From positions 1 through 21,597 of IMG/VR virus record IMGVR_UViG_3300025000_000461: a stretch of 21,597 nt of DNA. One strand, 5' to 3'. The notes under the pieces were generated by a model that was not told the origin of the DNA, did no database searches, and saw nothing but the letters and a program-made list of their open reading frames with translations. This DNA comes from a virus. Below, piece after piece: positions 8,319 to 15,296 of the stretch. Position 1 is the stretch's first letter, and each line of letters opens with the position of its first letter. Position numbers and translations under genes: made by a program.

Positions 8319-8578
8319 TGCCAGCGCCCGACTACAGTTGGGTAGCCAACCCCGATGTGATAACCTCGGCTATCCAACTGCTAGCCGCCGCTGTAGCGGG
8401 CGCGGCGGCTCTTTTGGGGGCAGTACTCACCTTACTCGGCGGTGTCTTGGCGTGGATATGGAACAAGACCGATAGCAAAATTGACCGGATAGCCACAAGT
8501 TTGGAGGCGTTGACGCTCACTACGTCAACTGAACTTGCTACCATAAAAGCCAAATGTGAAGCTAATCACCCCTCTTAA
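8318..8578 (+). CDS. holin candidate, single transmembrane segment (86 aa)
   Basis: This 86-residue protein has one strong Ala/Leu/Gly-rich membrane segment at residues about 18-48, ending in a Trp pair (WIWNK). A charged helical tail follows with heptad-like spacing (DSKIDRIATSLEALTL). One TM plus a coiled-coil tail is a common layout for small phage holins or holin-associated membrane proteins. It lies several genes upstream of the endolysin, which is unusual but compatible. The start overlaps the stop of the lysine-rich peptide. It could instead be an accessory membrane protein. Confidence 0.65.
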   Translation: MPAPDYSWVANPDVITSAIQLLAAAVAGAAALLGAVLTLLGGVLAWIWNKTDSKIDRIATSLEALTLTTSTELATIKAKCEANHPS

Positions 8579-8617
8579 CCACCCCTTTTGCCGGAGAACA
8601 CCGGCCAAGGAGACATA

Positions 8618-10543
8618 ATGAACCGCTTTCTCGCCTATGTCCTTATAGCCGCCTTTCTCACGGCTTGCGGATCTCCCCAACCGGCCAACGCTGCGACAAA
8701 CGCGCAGTCCATTCAGTTCCTTCTATCCCAAGTCCGGCAGGTATCCGGCCCCCTCTCTGGTGGCAAGGTTTACGCATACGCCGCTGGCACCACCACCCCA
8801 AAGACGATATGGACCGATAGGGGCAAAACCACCCCCGCCGCGAATCCCTACACGCTGGACAGCAACGGGACGGCCCAGCTTTACGGTGATGGACTCTACC
8901 GCTTTGTCATCAAGACTTCCACCGGCGTTACCGTCTACGACCGCGACAATATCAGCATCAGGGACGCTCTGACCTACGGCATCCCCGCCGAGGATTACGC
9001 GACTCTTGCCCTTGCCGACGCTGCCGCTGTCTCCGCTGGCGCGCAACTGGTGATTTCCACCGTCTACACCACCGTCCCGGCTACGCTGTCTGCCCCAGCT
9101 GTTAAGATCCTCCCCGGTGGCAAACTCAACGGCTCCGGCAGCGTGGCTATCACGGGACCGTTTGAGGGGGTAGATGGCTGTTTTGGGACAAACCAGACCG
9201 TTACAGGGCTGAAAGAGGCGCGCCCTGAGTGGTGGGGGTATGACGTTAAAAAGGCCGCTGATTCCACAGACACCTCCAATGATATCTATACTGGCGGGAA
9301 GGTTTCAATCGGGACTGGCAATCACGCGGTCAATAGCACGGTGCAAATAGACAACGACTCCATTTACAATATTTTGGGGGTGACTTTAGAAGGAACAGGG
9401 AAGCAAGCTGCAACACTTTCATTTGCCGGTCAACCCGCTGGGCAGAATGGGGTGGAGTATATCAGCCCGATCTTTGCAGGCATAAACGATTTAGGTGTAA
9501 GGGAATCCAAAGGTGCTGGGGTTCGACTCGTAGGCTATAACACCAACCCTTCTAATCCGAGTTGGAATCATTTCAACATGGATAGAGTTAGATCCAGTTT
9601 CAACACCGGAGCCGGTGTGGATGCGGATCGTGGCTTCATGGGCAGCTTTAACCAGGTTTTCACGTCACACAATGGGGGCGGAGGGTTTAAGTTCAACGGA
9701 TTTCATACCTCCCTGCACTTGAACAACAGCTATGCCGCCAGCAACACGGGTAACGGATACACTCTGCTTGACACGACCTATTCGGTTTTGAGCGCGTGTG
9801 CTGCCGACACAAACAGTCAACACGGTTACAAAATCTCAAAAAGCTCAACCATAGTCATGAATGGTAGCGGGGCAGAGAGCAATGGTCGTTCTGCTGTAGC
9901 GGTGGAGTCGAGCACAGCCCTTGGTCAAAACTACCCGGTTACAATCAACGGGTTACTGGCGTTCAATAATAACACTGCCAATGCGGGTTATCCCAATGCA
10001 ATATGGGTAAAGGCCTCCGATTCCGTACCTAGCGTGGTCCTAGCTAAAGGGTGTCGCTCACACAGTCCGGCAAACCCGACAGTAGACGCTTTGGTTGACG
10101 GGGTTGGAGCTTACTTGGTAGACGAGTACAACTCGTTTCCAAATGGCGTGACTTCGGCTAACGGCGGCTATATACACCACGTCCCGTTGACCAAGTACAT
10201 TCACGGCTTATCTGTCACGGGTGCAACAACGGTATGTACTCTGAAAAGCCCGCAAAACCAGACCGGAACTTTCGGCGGTGAAGTGCTGATCTTGGCTCGT
10301 AACAATGCCGCCAATAGTAACACGGGAAATACGGCATTATATAAATTGTTGGTCAATCGAGGGGCAGGCGGCGACCAAGTAGTTTTGATGGCGAGCACAG
10401 GACTGGTCAGCGGCGCAGGTGCATCATTTCCAAGTTTTACCTGGACACTATCGGCAAACGCCTTGGTTGCCACGCCGATAGGATCAACGTCTGGCACCTT
10501 TTACTTTGAGATTTTAACGCAAGGATTTGTGAAGACAGAGTAG
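8618..10543 (+). CDS. tailspike-family beta-helix protein with a lipoprotein signal peptide (641 aa)
   Basis: ATG 8618 is preceded by AAGGAGA, and no in-frame ATG, GTG or TTG lies near the domain start downstream, so the leader is part of the product. Residues 1-17 are a classic lipoprotein signal: Arg3, a hydrophobic core and lipobox LTAC with Cys17 followed by Gly. Residues about 28-110 form the virion-binding type module (GPLSGGKVYAYAAGTTTPKT), followed by a linker with PEWWGYD. The rest is a parallel beta-helix of pectate-lyase type (for example NNSYAASNTGNGY). The second tailspike at 10736 has the same module but no signal. Surface lipoprotein or processed virion protein are both possible. 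Confidence 0.85.
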   Translation: MNRFLAYVLIAAFLTACGSPQPANAATNAQSIQFLLSQVRQVSGPLSGGKVYAYAAGTTTPKTIWTDRGKTTPAANPYTLDSNGTAQLYGDGLYRFVIKTSTGVTVYDRDNISIRDALTYGIPAEDYATLALADAAAVSAGAQLVISTVYTTVPATLSAPAVKILPGGKLNGSGSVAITGPFEGVDGCFGTNQTVTGLKEARPEWWGYDVKKAADSTDTSNDIYTGGKVSIGTGNHAVNSTVQIDNDSIYNILGVTLEGTGKQAATLSFAGQPAGQNGVEYISPIFAGINDLGVRESKGAGVRLVGYNTNPSNPSWNHFNMDRVRSSFNTGAGVDADRGFMGSFNQVFTSHNGGGGFKFNGFHTSLHLNNSYAASNTGNGYTLLDTTYSVLSACAADTNSQHGYKISKSSTIVMNGSGAESNGRSAVAVESSTALGQNYPVTINGLLAFNNNTANAGYPNAIWVKASDSVPSVVLAKGCRSHSPANPTVDALVDGVGAYLVDEYNSFPNGVTSANGGYIHHVPLTKYIHGLSVTGATTVCTLKSPQNQTGTFGGEVLILARNNAANSNTGNTALYKLLVNRGAGGDQVVLMASTGLVSGAGASFPSFTWTLSANALVATPIGSTSGTFYFEILTQGFVKTE

Positions 10544-10588
10544 TTACTACAGAAGAAAATTCAGAAGTGAAGCTAAAGAGAAGCGACC

Positions 10589-10610
10589 GGGCCGTACTGG
10601 CATACGGCCC
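10589..10610 (+). other. perfect hairpin between the two tailspike genes
   Basis: GGGCCGTA and TACGGCCC form an 8-bp perfect stem around a CTGGCA loop, 46 nt after the first tailspike stop. No T-tract follows (AGCCATCC), so it is not a standard intrinsic terminator. It may protect the upstream mRNA end or be a partial terminator. The rest of the 192-nt gap has no gene that I can support. Confidence 0.55.
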
Positions 10611-10691
10611 AGCCATCCAACCCACAGAAGTAGCCTGTGAGCCAGACCAAGGCTTCTCACTCTGATCAGACGATTGACATAGACGTGCAGT

Positions 10692-10720
10692 TTGACGGTC
10701 AGATTTCGCTCAAATAAAAA
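10692..10720 (+). promoter_or_regulatory. possible promoter for the second tailspike
   Basis: TTGACG and TAAAAA are 17 nt apart just upstream of the ribosome-binding site ACGGAGCGT and ATG 10736. The minus-10 element is poor (4 of 6), and the leader would be under ten nucleotides, so this is a weak call. A separate TTGACA at 10674 has no minus-10 at proper spacing. Confidence 0.25.
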
Positions 10721-10735
10721 CTACGGAGCGTAAAC

Positions 10736-12775
10736 ATGGCAAGATACGCGCAGAGCATAGATTTCATACTGGCACAGGTTCGCACCCTATCCGGGCCGGT
10801 TGTGGGTGGTCAGGCGTTCTTTTACGCCGCTGGCACGACAACGCCAAAGACCATCTGGCTTGACCGTGGCAAGACCACTGAAGCCGCCAACCCTTACACG
10901 CTGGGGGCGAATGCCACGGCGCAGCTATTTGGTGACGGTCTTTACAGGGTGGTGCTGACCTATCCGCCAACTATCATACCTGGACAAGACCCGATACCGG
11001 GCGCGACAATCCCTGGTGGAGACATCGACAACATTGCGTTTAAGGACGCTTCCGGACTTGCCTATGACGTGGCAGATTACGCTTCCCTTGCGGCGGCATG
11101 TGCTGCGCTCAATGGCACCGGCGCGACGCTCCAATACAGCACTGACCAGACGCTAGCCGCAAACCTCACCACAGACGTTGAACTTGTGCCGGTTAACGGC
11201 GCGGTTATTAATCATGGCGCGTATACCATAACCTACTCCGGCACCCCGGCGCGGTGGCCGTTGGCTAAAATCTTCAACGGTACGGGGGCCATTTCAGGGC
11301 CGAAACATGTTTACCCTGAGTGGTTTGGTGCGGTGGCCGAGGACGCCTTGGTTAGTATAAGCAAAGCTATTGCAGTGGTGGCCAACGGCGGGGCCGTAGA
11401 GCTCACGGCTGGCAACTATCCGATTTCCGCAGTCATAGACTTCCCCGAAACCAGTACAAAGGTCAAATTGTTCTCTAAAACGGGTTCCGCAATAACCGTT
11501 GCAGGGACACACGATTGCATCGACCTAACGGCGCAAAATGAAAACTATGGTGGGCACACTCTTGAAGGGCTGACGCTTACCGGGCCTAACAACTACTACG
11601 CTGGACAGATGACTATAAGCCAAGGGTCCGGCGTAAGAATGCAGAGGGCAGCGGGTGACACTACCAACGTAAATACCGCGTACAACACGGTAATCCGAGA
11701 CTGTGTTATTCAAGGGTTTAAGCAAGGGCTTAGATTGCGCAGCGCAATAAAGGTCCACGTCGAAGGGAAAACGTTTCTTAGGTTTAACCGTTACGGGGTG
11801 CTTTTTGACGGCGGTGCAGCAAATGCAAACAACTTCAATGGTGTGACTATCAGCATGAATGACCTAGCTGGCGTTCAGTCTGCCGGGACCACCGGAGGAA
11901 CGCTTACAGACGCATCTAGTAACGTTTTTAGTGGTTGTCTGCTGGAAAGCAACCACGCTTACGGTGCAACAGGCGGGATAGCCATATACCTAAACCGCTC
12001 TTATGATTTTGTTTTTGATGGATGCTACACGGAGGACCATCAATACAGCGTCTATTTAACCAATGGGGCAAGCGGAAACAAATTTATAAATCAGCGCACA
12101 AATAAAGGCCCCGCAGGTCTTGATGGAATTCTAATTTCTGGTGCTCTTTGCTTTGGTAATATTTTCCAAGGATGTAAAGCTGCGGGCTCAACTATCACTG
12201 ATTCTAACGTAGAAATAGATTCTGCGGATTCGCTGTATAACCAGTTTCTTGACTGCGAAGGTTTCAACTTCAACCCCGCCGTTGTACTAAGAATGCCATA
12301 CATACGCAACATGAGACCCAATGCAGCATCACAAGGAGGTGTTGGAATAATTTCGATGCCTCCGCATGGGTTTGTTGACAACGTTATCGAAGGGGTGGGA
12401 GCAGCACAACTTGAGGGGATCGGAACGGCGACTGCGACTCTTCATTGTAGAGGAATGGGGGAACTTACCCTCGGCGCGGTGGTTGCTGCTGCCGGGTCTA
12501 ACACAACCATAACGACGCTTGAAGGTTTGACACCTCACTCCATCCTTGTTTTGTGGAATTATCAGACAACCCGCACGGTCACAATAAAACACACTTCAGG
12601 GACCGGCAATATTGTTCTCAAACCGACTCTATCTCCAACAATATCTGTAAACGACGTTACGCATACGGGAACGCTCGCATACACCGCAGATGCAGTAATG
12701 TCACAGTATGGGCAGATGATTGTTTTCTATGTGACCGCTTACGGTAGGGCGTATGAAATTGGCCGCAACTTTTAA
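10736..12775 (+). CDS. tailspike, beta-helix receptor-binding protein (679 aa)
   Basis: The N-terminal module (residues about 5-85) has AQSIDFILAQVRTLSGP and FYAAGTTTPKTIWLDRGKT, clearly homologous to the first tailspike and to head-binding modules of podovirus spikes. A linker with DVADYASLAAACAALN and YPEWFGA leads to a pectate-lyase-like parallel beta-helix (residues 190-560), and a C-terminal beta region ends in YEIGRNF. It starts directly with the virion module, without a signal peptide. Spikes of this type bind or cut surface polysaccharide, but catalytic residues cannot be assigned by eye. The region about 11700-12300 looks more AT-rich than the ends, which suggests receptor-domain exchange. 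Confidence 0.88.
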   Translation: MARYAQSIDFILAQVRTLSGPVVGGQAFFYAAGTTTPKTIWLDRGKTTEAANPYTLGANATAQLFGDGLYRVVLTYPPTIIPGQDPIPGATIPGGDIDNIAFKDASGLAYDVADYASLAAACAALNGTGATLQYSTDQTLAANLTTDVELVPVNGAVINHGAYTITYSGTPARWPLAKIFNGTGAISGPKHVYPEWFGAVAEDALVSISKAIAVVANGGAVELTAGNYPISAVIDFPETSTKVKLFSKTGSAITVAGTHDCIDLTAQNENYGGHTLEGLTLTGPNNYYAGQMTISQGSGVRMQRAAGDTTNVNTAYNTVIRDCVIQGFKQGLRLRSAIKVHVEGKTFLRFNRYGVLFDGGAANANNFNGVTISMNDLAGVQSAGTTGGTLTDASSNVFSGCLLESNHAYGATGGIAIYLNRSYDFVFDGCYTEDHQYSVYLTNGASGNKFINQRTNKGPAGLDGILISGALCFGNIFQGCKAAGSTITDSNVEIDSADSLYNQFLDCEGFNFNPAVVLRMPYIRNMRPNAASQGGVGIISMPPHGFVDNVIEGVGAAQLEGIGTATATLHCRGMGELTLGAVVAAAGSNTTITTLEGLTPHSILVLWNYQTTRTVTIKHTSGTGNIVLKPTLSPTISVNDVTHTGTLAYTADAVMSQYGQMIVFYVTAYGRAYEIGRNF

Positions 12776-12784
12776 GGAGGCCCC

Positions 12785-12841
12785 ATGAGCAAGTTAACCG
12801 GCATATTTGCCAACACTGACCAAAACGGGCGGGTGATATGA
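12785..12841 (+). CDS. 18-residue leader peptide coupled to the endolysin
   Basis: The strongest ribosome-binding site here, AAGGAGG at 12774-12780, serves ATG 12785 rather than the endolysin ATG at 12838. The peptide MSKLTGIFANTDQNGRVI ends in TGA overlapping the endolysin start by ATGA. The endolysin itself has only a weak GGGCGGGTG upstream. This arrangement suggests translational coupling, with the peptide as leader or as a small product. The reading frame is too short for compositional tests. Confidence 0.5.
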   Translation: MSKLTGIFANTDQNGRVI

Positions 12842-13263
12842 GCCGAATAGAAACGCTAGAGCCGGACTTTCGGCCCCAAGTTGAGGAGTTGATTAAGCGC
12901 ACCGAAGCCGCAACCAACCGGCGATGGGGCATTAGTGACGCAAAGCGCACAATGGCTCAACAGCGGGCGATATTTGCACAGGGCAGGACTACCCCCGGCA
13001 AGGTGGTCTCCAACGCCAAGCCGGGGCAATCTGCGCACAATTTTGGCTATGCGGTGGACCTGTGGCCGATGAAAGCAGACGGCAAGAATTTTGATTGGGG
13101 GGCTAGCCGTAAGTTGTTTGACCAGATGGGGGCCATTGCGGAGTCGTTGGGCTTGGAGTGGGGTGGGCATTTCAAAAGCATCTTAGATTTACCTCATGTG
13201 CAGGCTGGGAAGTGGCGGGAGCGGCAAGCAATGTGGAAAAGAGGGGAGATTAACATTGCGTAG
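12838..13263 (+). CDS. M15-family peptidase endolysin (L-alanyl-D-glutamate peptidase type)
   Basis: This 141-residue enzyme has the zinc peptidase signature SAHNFGYAVDLWP at residues 65-77, with His67 and Asp74 as ligands. A C-terminal LPH gives His120 as the likely third ligand. Upstream are GISDAKRTMAQQRAIFAQGR and TTPGKVVSNAKPG, as in phage M15 endolysins and CwlK-like peptidases. These cut the L-Ala/D-Glu bond of peptidoglycan stem peptides, in the periplasm, after holin action. No signal peptide or wall-binding domain is present, so export depends on the holin. The spanin-like gene follows with overlap. Confidence 0.88.
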   Translation: MSRIETLEPDFRPQVEELIKRTEAATNRRWGISDAKRTMAQQRAIFAQGRTTPGKVVSNAKPGQSAHNFGYAVDLWPMKADGKNFDWGASRKLFDQMGAIAESLGLEWGGHFKSILDLPHVQAGKWRERQAMWKRGEINIA

Positions 13264-13513
13264 GGCGCTCATTTCATTGGCCCTTTTTCTCCCCGGCTGC
13301 GTTGGCCTCGGCGCCCGTGAATCCTCCGTAATGGCCCCTAACGGCCAAATTTACCGCATCCGGTGTCAGAGCGACGGCGTGGTGGACTACAGGGACACGG
13401 CGGTGCAGATCAAGGTGGACAATCGGGGGCCGCTTGGCACAGTGTGGGCTGTCGGCGTGGCGAGTCTTGGGAAGGTTTACGACAAGGTAAAGGGCGAGGA
13501 GGTGGCAAAATGA
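13256..13513 (+). CDS. small lipoprotein, spanin candidate (85 aa)
   Basis: TTG 13256 is preceded by GGGGAG and opens a frame with Arg2-Arg3, a hydrophobic core and lipobox LPGC (Cys15). The mature part is 70 residues with Cys37 and a weakly hydrophobic stretch (PLGTVWAVGVASLG) near residues 59-72, then a charged end. A short outer-membrane lipoprotein directly after an endolysin is where phages place o-spanins or single u-spanins. If the C-terminal stretch spans the inner membrane, this would be a u-spanin. No inner-membrane partner gene is obvious. Overlap with the endolysin end is 8 nt. Starts upstream would bury the signal peptide. Confidence 0.7.
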   Translation: MRRALISLALFLPGCVGLGARESSVMAPNGQIYRIRCQSDGVVDYRDTAVQIKVDNRGPLGTVWAVGVASLGKVYDKVKGEEVAK

Positions 13514-13671
13514 GCCGCTACTGTTCCTACATCATGGGGCAATGCCCCACAAACACCGTGCAAGAGTGCGCCAAACGTAACCCTGTGGAGTGCCGGAACT
13601 GTCGGCAGAAGAATGAGGCCGCGCAAAGGGAGGTGGCGAGTGATATTGACATGCGCCAAGTTATGTCTTGA
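13510..13671 (+). CDS. small cysteine-rich protein (53 aa)
   Basis: ATG 13510 overlaps the lipoprotein stop by ATGA. The 53 residues contain Cys5, 12, 20, 28 and 31, including CRNC, in a charged context, so a small zinc or disulfide-bonded knot is possible. The end overlaps the lipase gene by 32 nt. The frame is short, but the start coupling and GAGG upstream (AGGAGGTGGCAAA) support translation. I do not recognise a family. Confidence 0.6.
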   Translation: MSRYCSYIMGQCPTNTVQECAKRNPVECRNCRQKNEAAQREVASDIDMRQVMS

Positions 13672-14215
13672 CAGTTACGACGACTCCGCACAGGGCTTTG
13701 TCACAGTTGGCGATCTTAGGTACGGAGTGTTCCCCACTGAGCATGGAACCATTGTTGCCATACGCGGTACGGCAAATCTTGATAACTGGCTGACTGACGC
13801 CCACGCTTTCCCGGCGAGGTCATGCGGTGGGTATTTGGCCCACAAAGGGTTTATCCGCGCATTCCGAGAACTTTGCACCGGTGGTATGCCAACCATCAGA
13901 GGCGGCAACGTGATAGCTACCGGCCACAGCCTTGGAGGCGCGGTGGCAACCCTGTTGGCAGAGCACACCGGTTGCAAACTTGTCACGTTTGGAAGCCCTA
14001 GAGTATATTGGCGGTTTGGCAGTACACCTGTATTAGACCATGTCAGGATAGTTCGCGACGACGACCCCGTGCCAATGGTGCCGAAGTTTTTGTATAGGCA
14101 CCATTGTAAACCTGTATCTATACACGACAACGACTGCCACCTGTTACAAGTGAGCGACCATTTTATGTCTGCCTATGTCAAGGCCGTGGCAAACAAAACG
14201 CTTGTAGATACATGA
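13640..14215 (+). CDS. class 3 lipase, alpha/beta hydrolase (191 aa)
   Basis: The product has the nucleophile elbow GHSLGGA with Ser97, Asp142 within RDDDPVPMVP and His174 in SDHFMSAYV, the catalytic order and spacing of class 3 (Rhizomucor-type) lipases. The segment VAIRGTANLDNWLTD matches the family RGT-type oxyanion region, and TFGSPR is also typical. I chose GTG 13640, six bases after GGGAGG. The upstream ATG 13613 would add nine residues and lies deeper in the preceding gene. No signal peptide is evident, so action on membrane lipid from the cytoplasm or after holin release is inferred. It sits between lysis genes and a HNH gene. Confidence 0.85.
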   Translation: MILTCAKLCLDSYDDSAQGFVTVGDLRYGVFPTEHGTIVAIRGTANLDNWLTDAHAFPARSCGGYLAHKGFIRAFRELCTGGMPTIRGGNVIATGHSLGGAVATLLAEHTGCKLVTFGSPRVYWRFGSTPVLDHVRIVRDDDPVPMVPKFLYRHHCKPVSIHDNDCHLLQVSDHFMSAYVKAVANKTLVDT

Positions 14216-14263
14216 CAAAAGTGGTAAGGTGTGGCTCATGCAATTCAAAAGGGGGCTGCACAA

Positions 14264-14911
14264 ATGGACAACACAGTTTTGACAGGTTATTGCCAGTGCG
14301 GATGCGGGCAACAAACAGGGGTGTGCACTCAGTCGTCTACAAAAGGCGGATTTAAGAGAGGCGACCACAGACGGTTTATCTCGGGGCACAATAACGGCAA
14401 AAAAGAAAAAGCCCTTGGATGGAAGGGCGGCAGGAATAAAACATCGCATGGCTACATTTGTTTGTTCATGCCTGACCACCCCCGCGCTCTTAAGTCGGGT
14501 TACGTTTATGAGCATATAGTTGTTGCGGAAAAGATTGTGGGCAGGGGGATAACACACAAAGAAGTCATACACCACATAAACGGTGTCAAGTCAGACAACC
14601 GTGTTGAAAATCTTGTGGTATGCCAGGATCAAAAAGAGCATTTTCTGATTCACCAGCGCCAACGTGCATTAGCCGAGTGCGGGGACCCTTATTTAAGGCA
14701 GTGCACGTACTGCAAAGCATGGGATAAGCCGGAAAACTTGAATAGATTGGGCGGGTCCCCTTATCACAAGGAGTGCGCACGCATAGAAAGCAAAAGGCGT
14801 TACGACGCCGGTCTTGCTGTCCGCGACCCTCAAAAGGTGCAAGCTGCGCGAATCAAGCATTACGCGGCCAACAAGGATATGATTTTGGCCAGAAAGCGCA
14901 AAAAAGCATAA
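14264..14911 (+). CDS. HNH endonuclease (homing-type, 215 aa)
   Basis: Residues about 92-128 carry the HNH core: YEHIVVAEKIVGRGI, EVIHHINGVKSDNRVENL and a further His. The N-terminus has a Cys motif (YCQCGCGQQ) and Gly/His-rich stretch ending in FISGHNNG, and the C-terminus has CTYCKAW plus a later HKEC, likely a zinc site. Such free-standing enzymes nick or cut specific DNA and often spread as homing elements among phages. ATG 14264 follows AAGGGGG at 8 nt. A GTG at 14231 would give eleven more residues. It ends at a double terminator, as the last gene of the late block. Confidence 0.85.
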   Translation: MDNTVLTGYCQCGCGQQTGVCTQSSTKGGFKRGDHRRFISGHNNGKKEKALGWKGGRNKTSHGYICLFMPDHPRALKSGYVYEHIVVAEKIVGRGITHKEVIHHINGVKSDNRVENLVVCQDQKEHFLIHQRQRALAECGDPYLRQCTYCKAWDKPENLNRLGGSPYHKECARIESKRRYDAGLAVRDPQKVQAARIKHYAANKDMILARKRKKA

Positions 14912-14930
14912 CCCCTCTAGCCACTTGGCA

Positions 14931-14966
14931 CCCCCGGCGCGTTCCTCCCGTGCCGGGGCTTTTTTC
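14931..14966 (+). terminator. intrinsic terminator after the late block (first of two)
   Basis: CCCCGGC (14932-14938) pairs with GCCGGGG (14952-14958) and is followed by CTTTTTTC. Strong GC stem plus T-tract is the classical intrinsic terminator. It lies 19 nt after the HNH stop. Confidence 0.9.
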
Positions 14967-14972
14967 TCTCTC

Positions 14973-15003
14973 AAGCCCGCTGTTTACTCAGTGGGCTTTT
15001 TTA
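14973..15003 (+). terminator. intrinsic terminator after the late block (second of two)
   Basis: AAGCCCGCTG and CAGTGGGCTT form a 10-bp stem with one G-U pair and a 6-nt loop, followed by TTTTTTA. It lies only seven nucleotides after the first terminator, so late readthrough into the early region is strongly blocked. Confidence 0.88.
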
Positions 15004-15027
15004 TTTTCACTCTCTGTAATTTTCCCG

Positions 15028-15056
15028 TTGACATGACTTTTAGCACCTGCTATCTT
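15028..15056 (+). promoter_or_regulatory. strong sigma70 promoter of the early/accessory operon
   Basis: TTGACA (15028-15033), a 17-nt spacer and TATCTT (15051-15056) form an almost consensus promoter right after the double terminator. The predicted start near 15063 gives a leader of about 28 nt before GTG 15091 with GGGAGGTGA. Because it precedes an HTH regulator, autoregulation is plausible. I see no clear palindrome over it. Confidence 0.85.
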
Positions 15057-15090
15057 TCACCTACGTTTGACAGAAAGGGAGGTGACATAA

Positions 15091-15276
15091 GTGGTTTTAG
15101 CGAATCTCAAGAGTATCCGAGAGCAACGTGGCATGACACAAAAGCAACTGGCGGATGCGCTGCTCTACCATGAGCGCACCATCATCCGTTGGGAGGGTGG
15201 GGAGCCGACAACCGCCAACAATGCCAAAAGGGTAGCAGTGACATTGCGGGTCAAGGTTAAAGACTTGGTATCATAA
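15091..15276 (+). CDS. XRE-type helix-turn-helix regulator (61 aa)
   Basis: GTG 15091 follows AAGGGAGGTGACATAA. Residues about 5-60 form a single HTH_3/XRE domain: IREQRGMTQKQLADAL, the recognition helix region LLYHERTIIRWEGGEP, then ANNAKRVAVTLRVKVKDL. Cro/CI-like repressors of this length consist of the DNA-binding domain only. It is the first gene after a strong promoter and probably controls that promoter or phage development. There is no divergent partner repressor here, so a lysogeny switch of the usual back-to-back form is not seen in this window. Confidence 0.88.
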   Translation: MVLANLKSIREQRGMTQKQLADALLYHERTIIRWEGGEPTTANNAKRVAVTLRVKVKDLVS

Positions 15277-15296
15277 TAAAATCCAAGGAGGGATAA

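Noticed and set aside
8588-8617. TTG 8588 as start of the first tailspike
   Set aside because: It would place ten residues before the signal peptide. ATG 8618 has the AAGGAGA site and starts the signal cleanly.
10674-10700. TTGACA at 10674 as a promoter
   Set aside because: No -10-like hexamer at 15-19 nt. The alternative at 10692 is kept only at low confidence.
13613-13639. ATG 13613 as lipase start
   Set aside because: GTG 13640 follows GGGAGG by 6 nt, and the extra nine residues are basic and not family-like.
14231-14263. GTG 14231 as HNH start
   Set aside because: ATG 14264 has AAGGGGG at proper distance; the upstream region lacks motif content.
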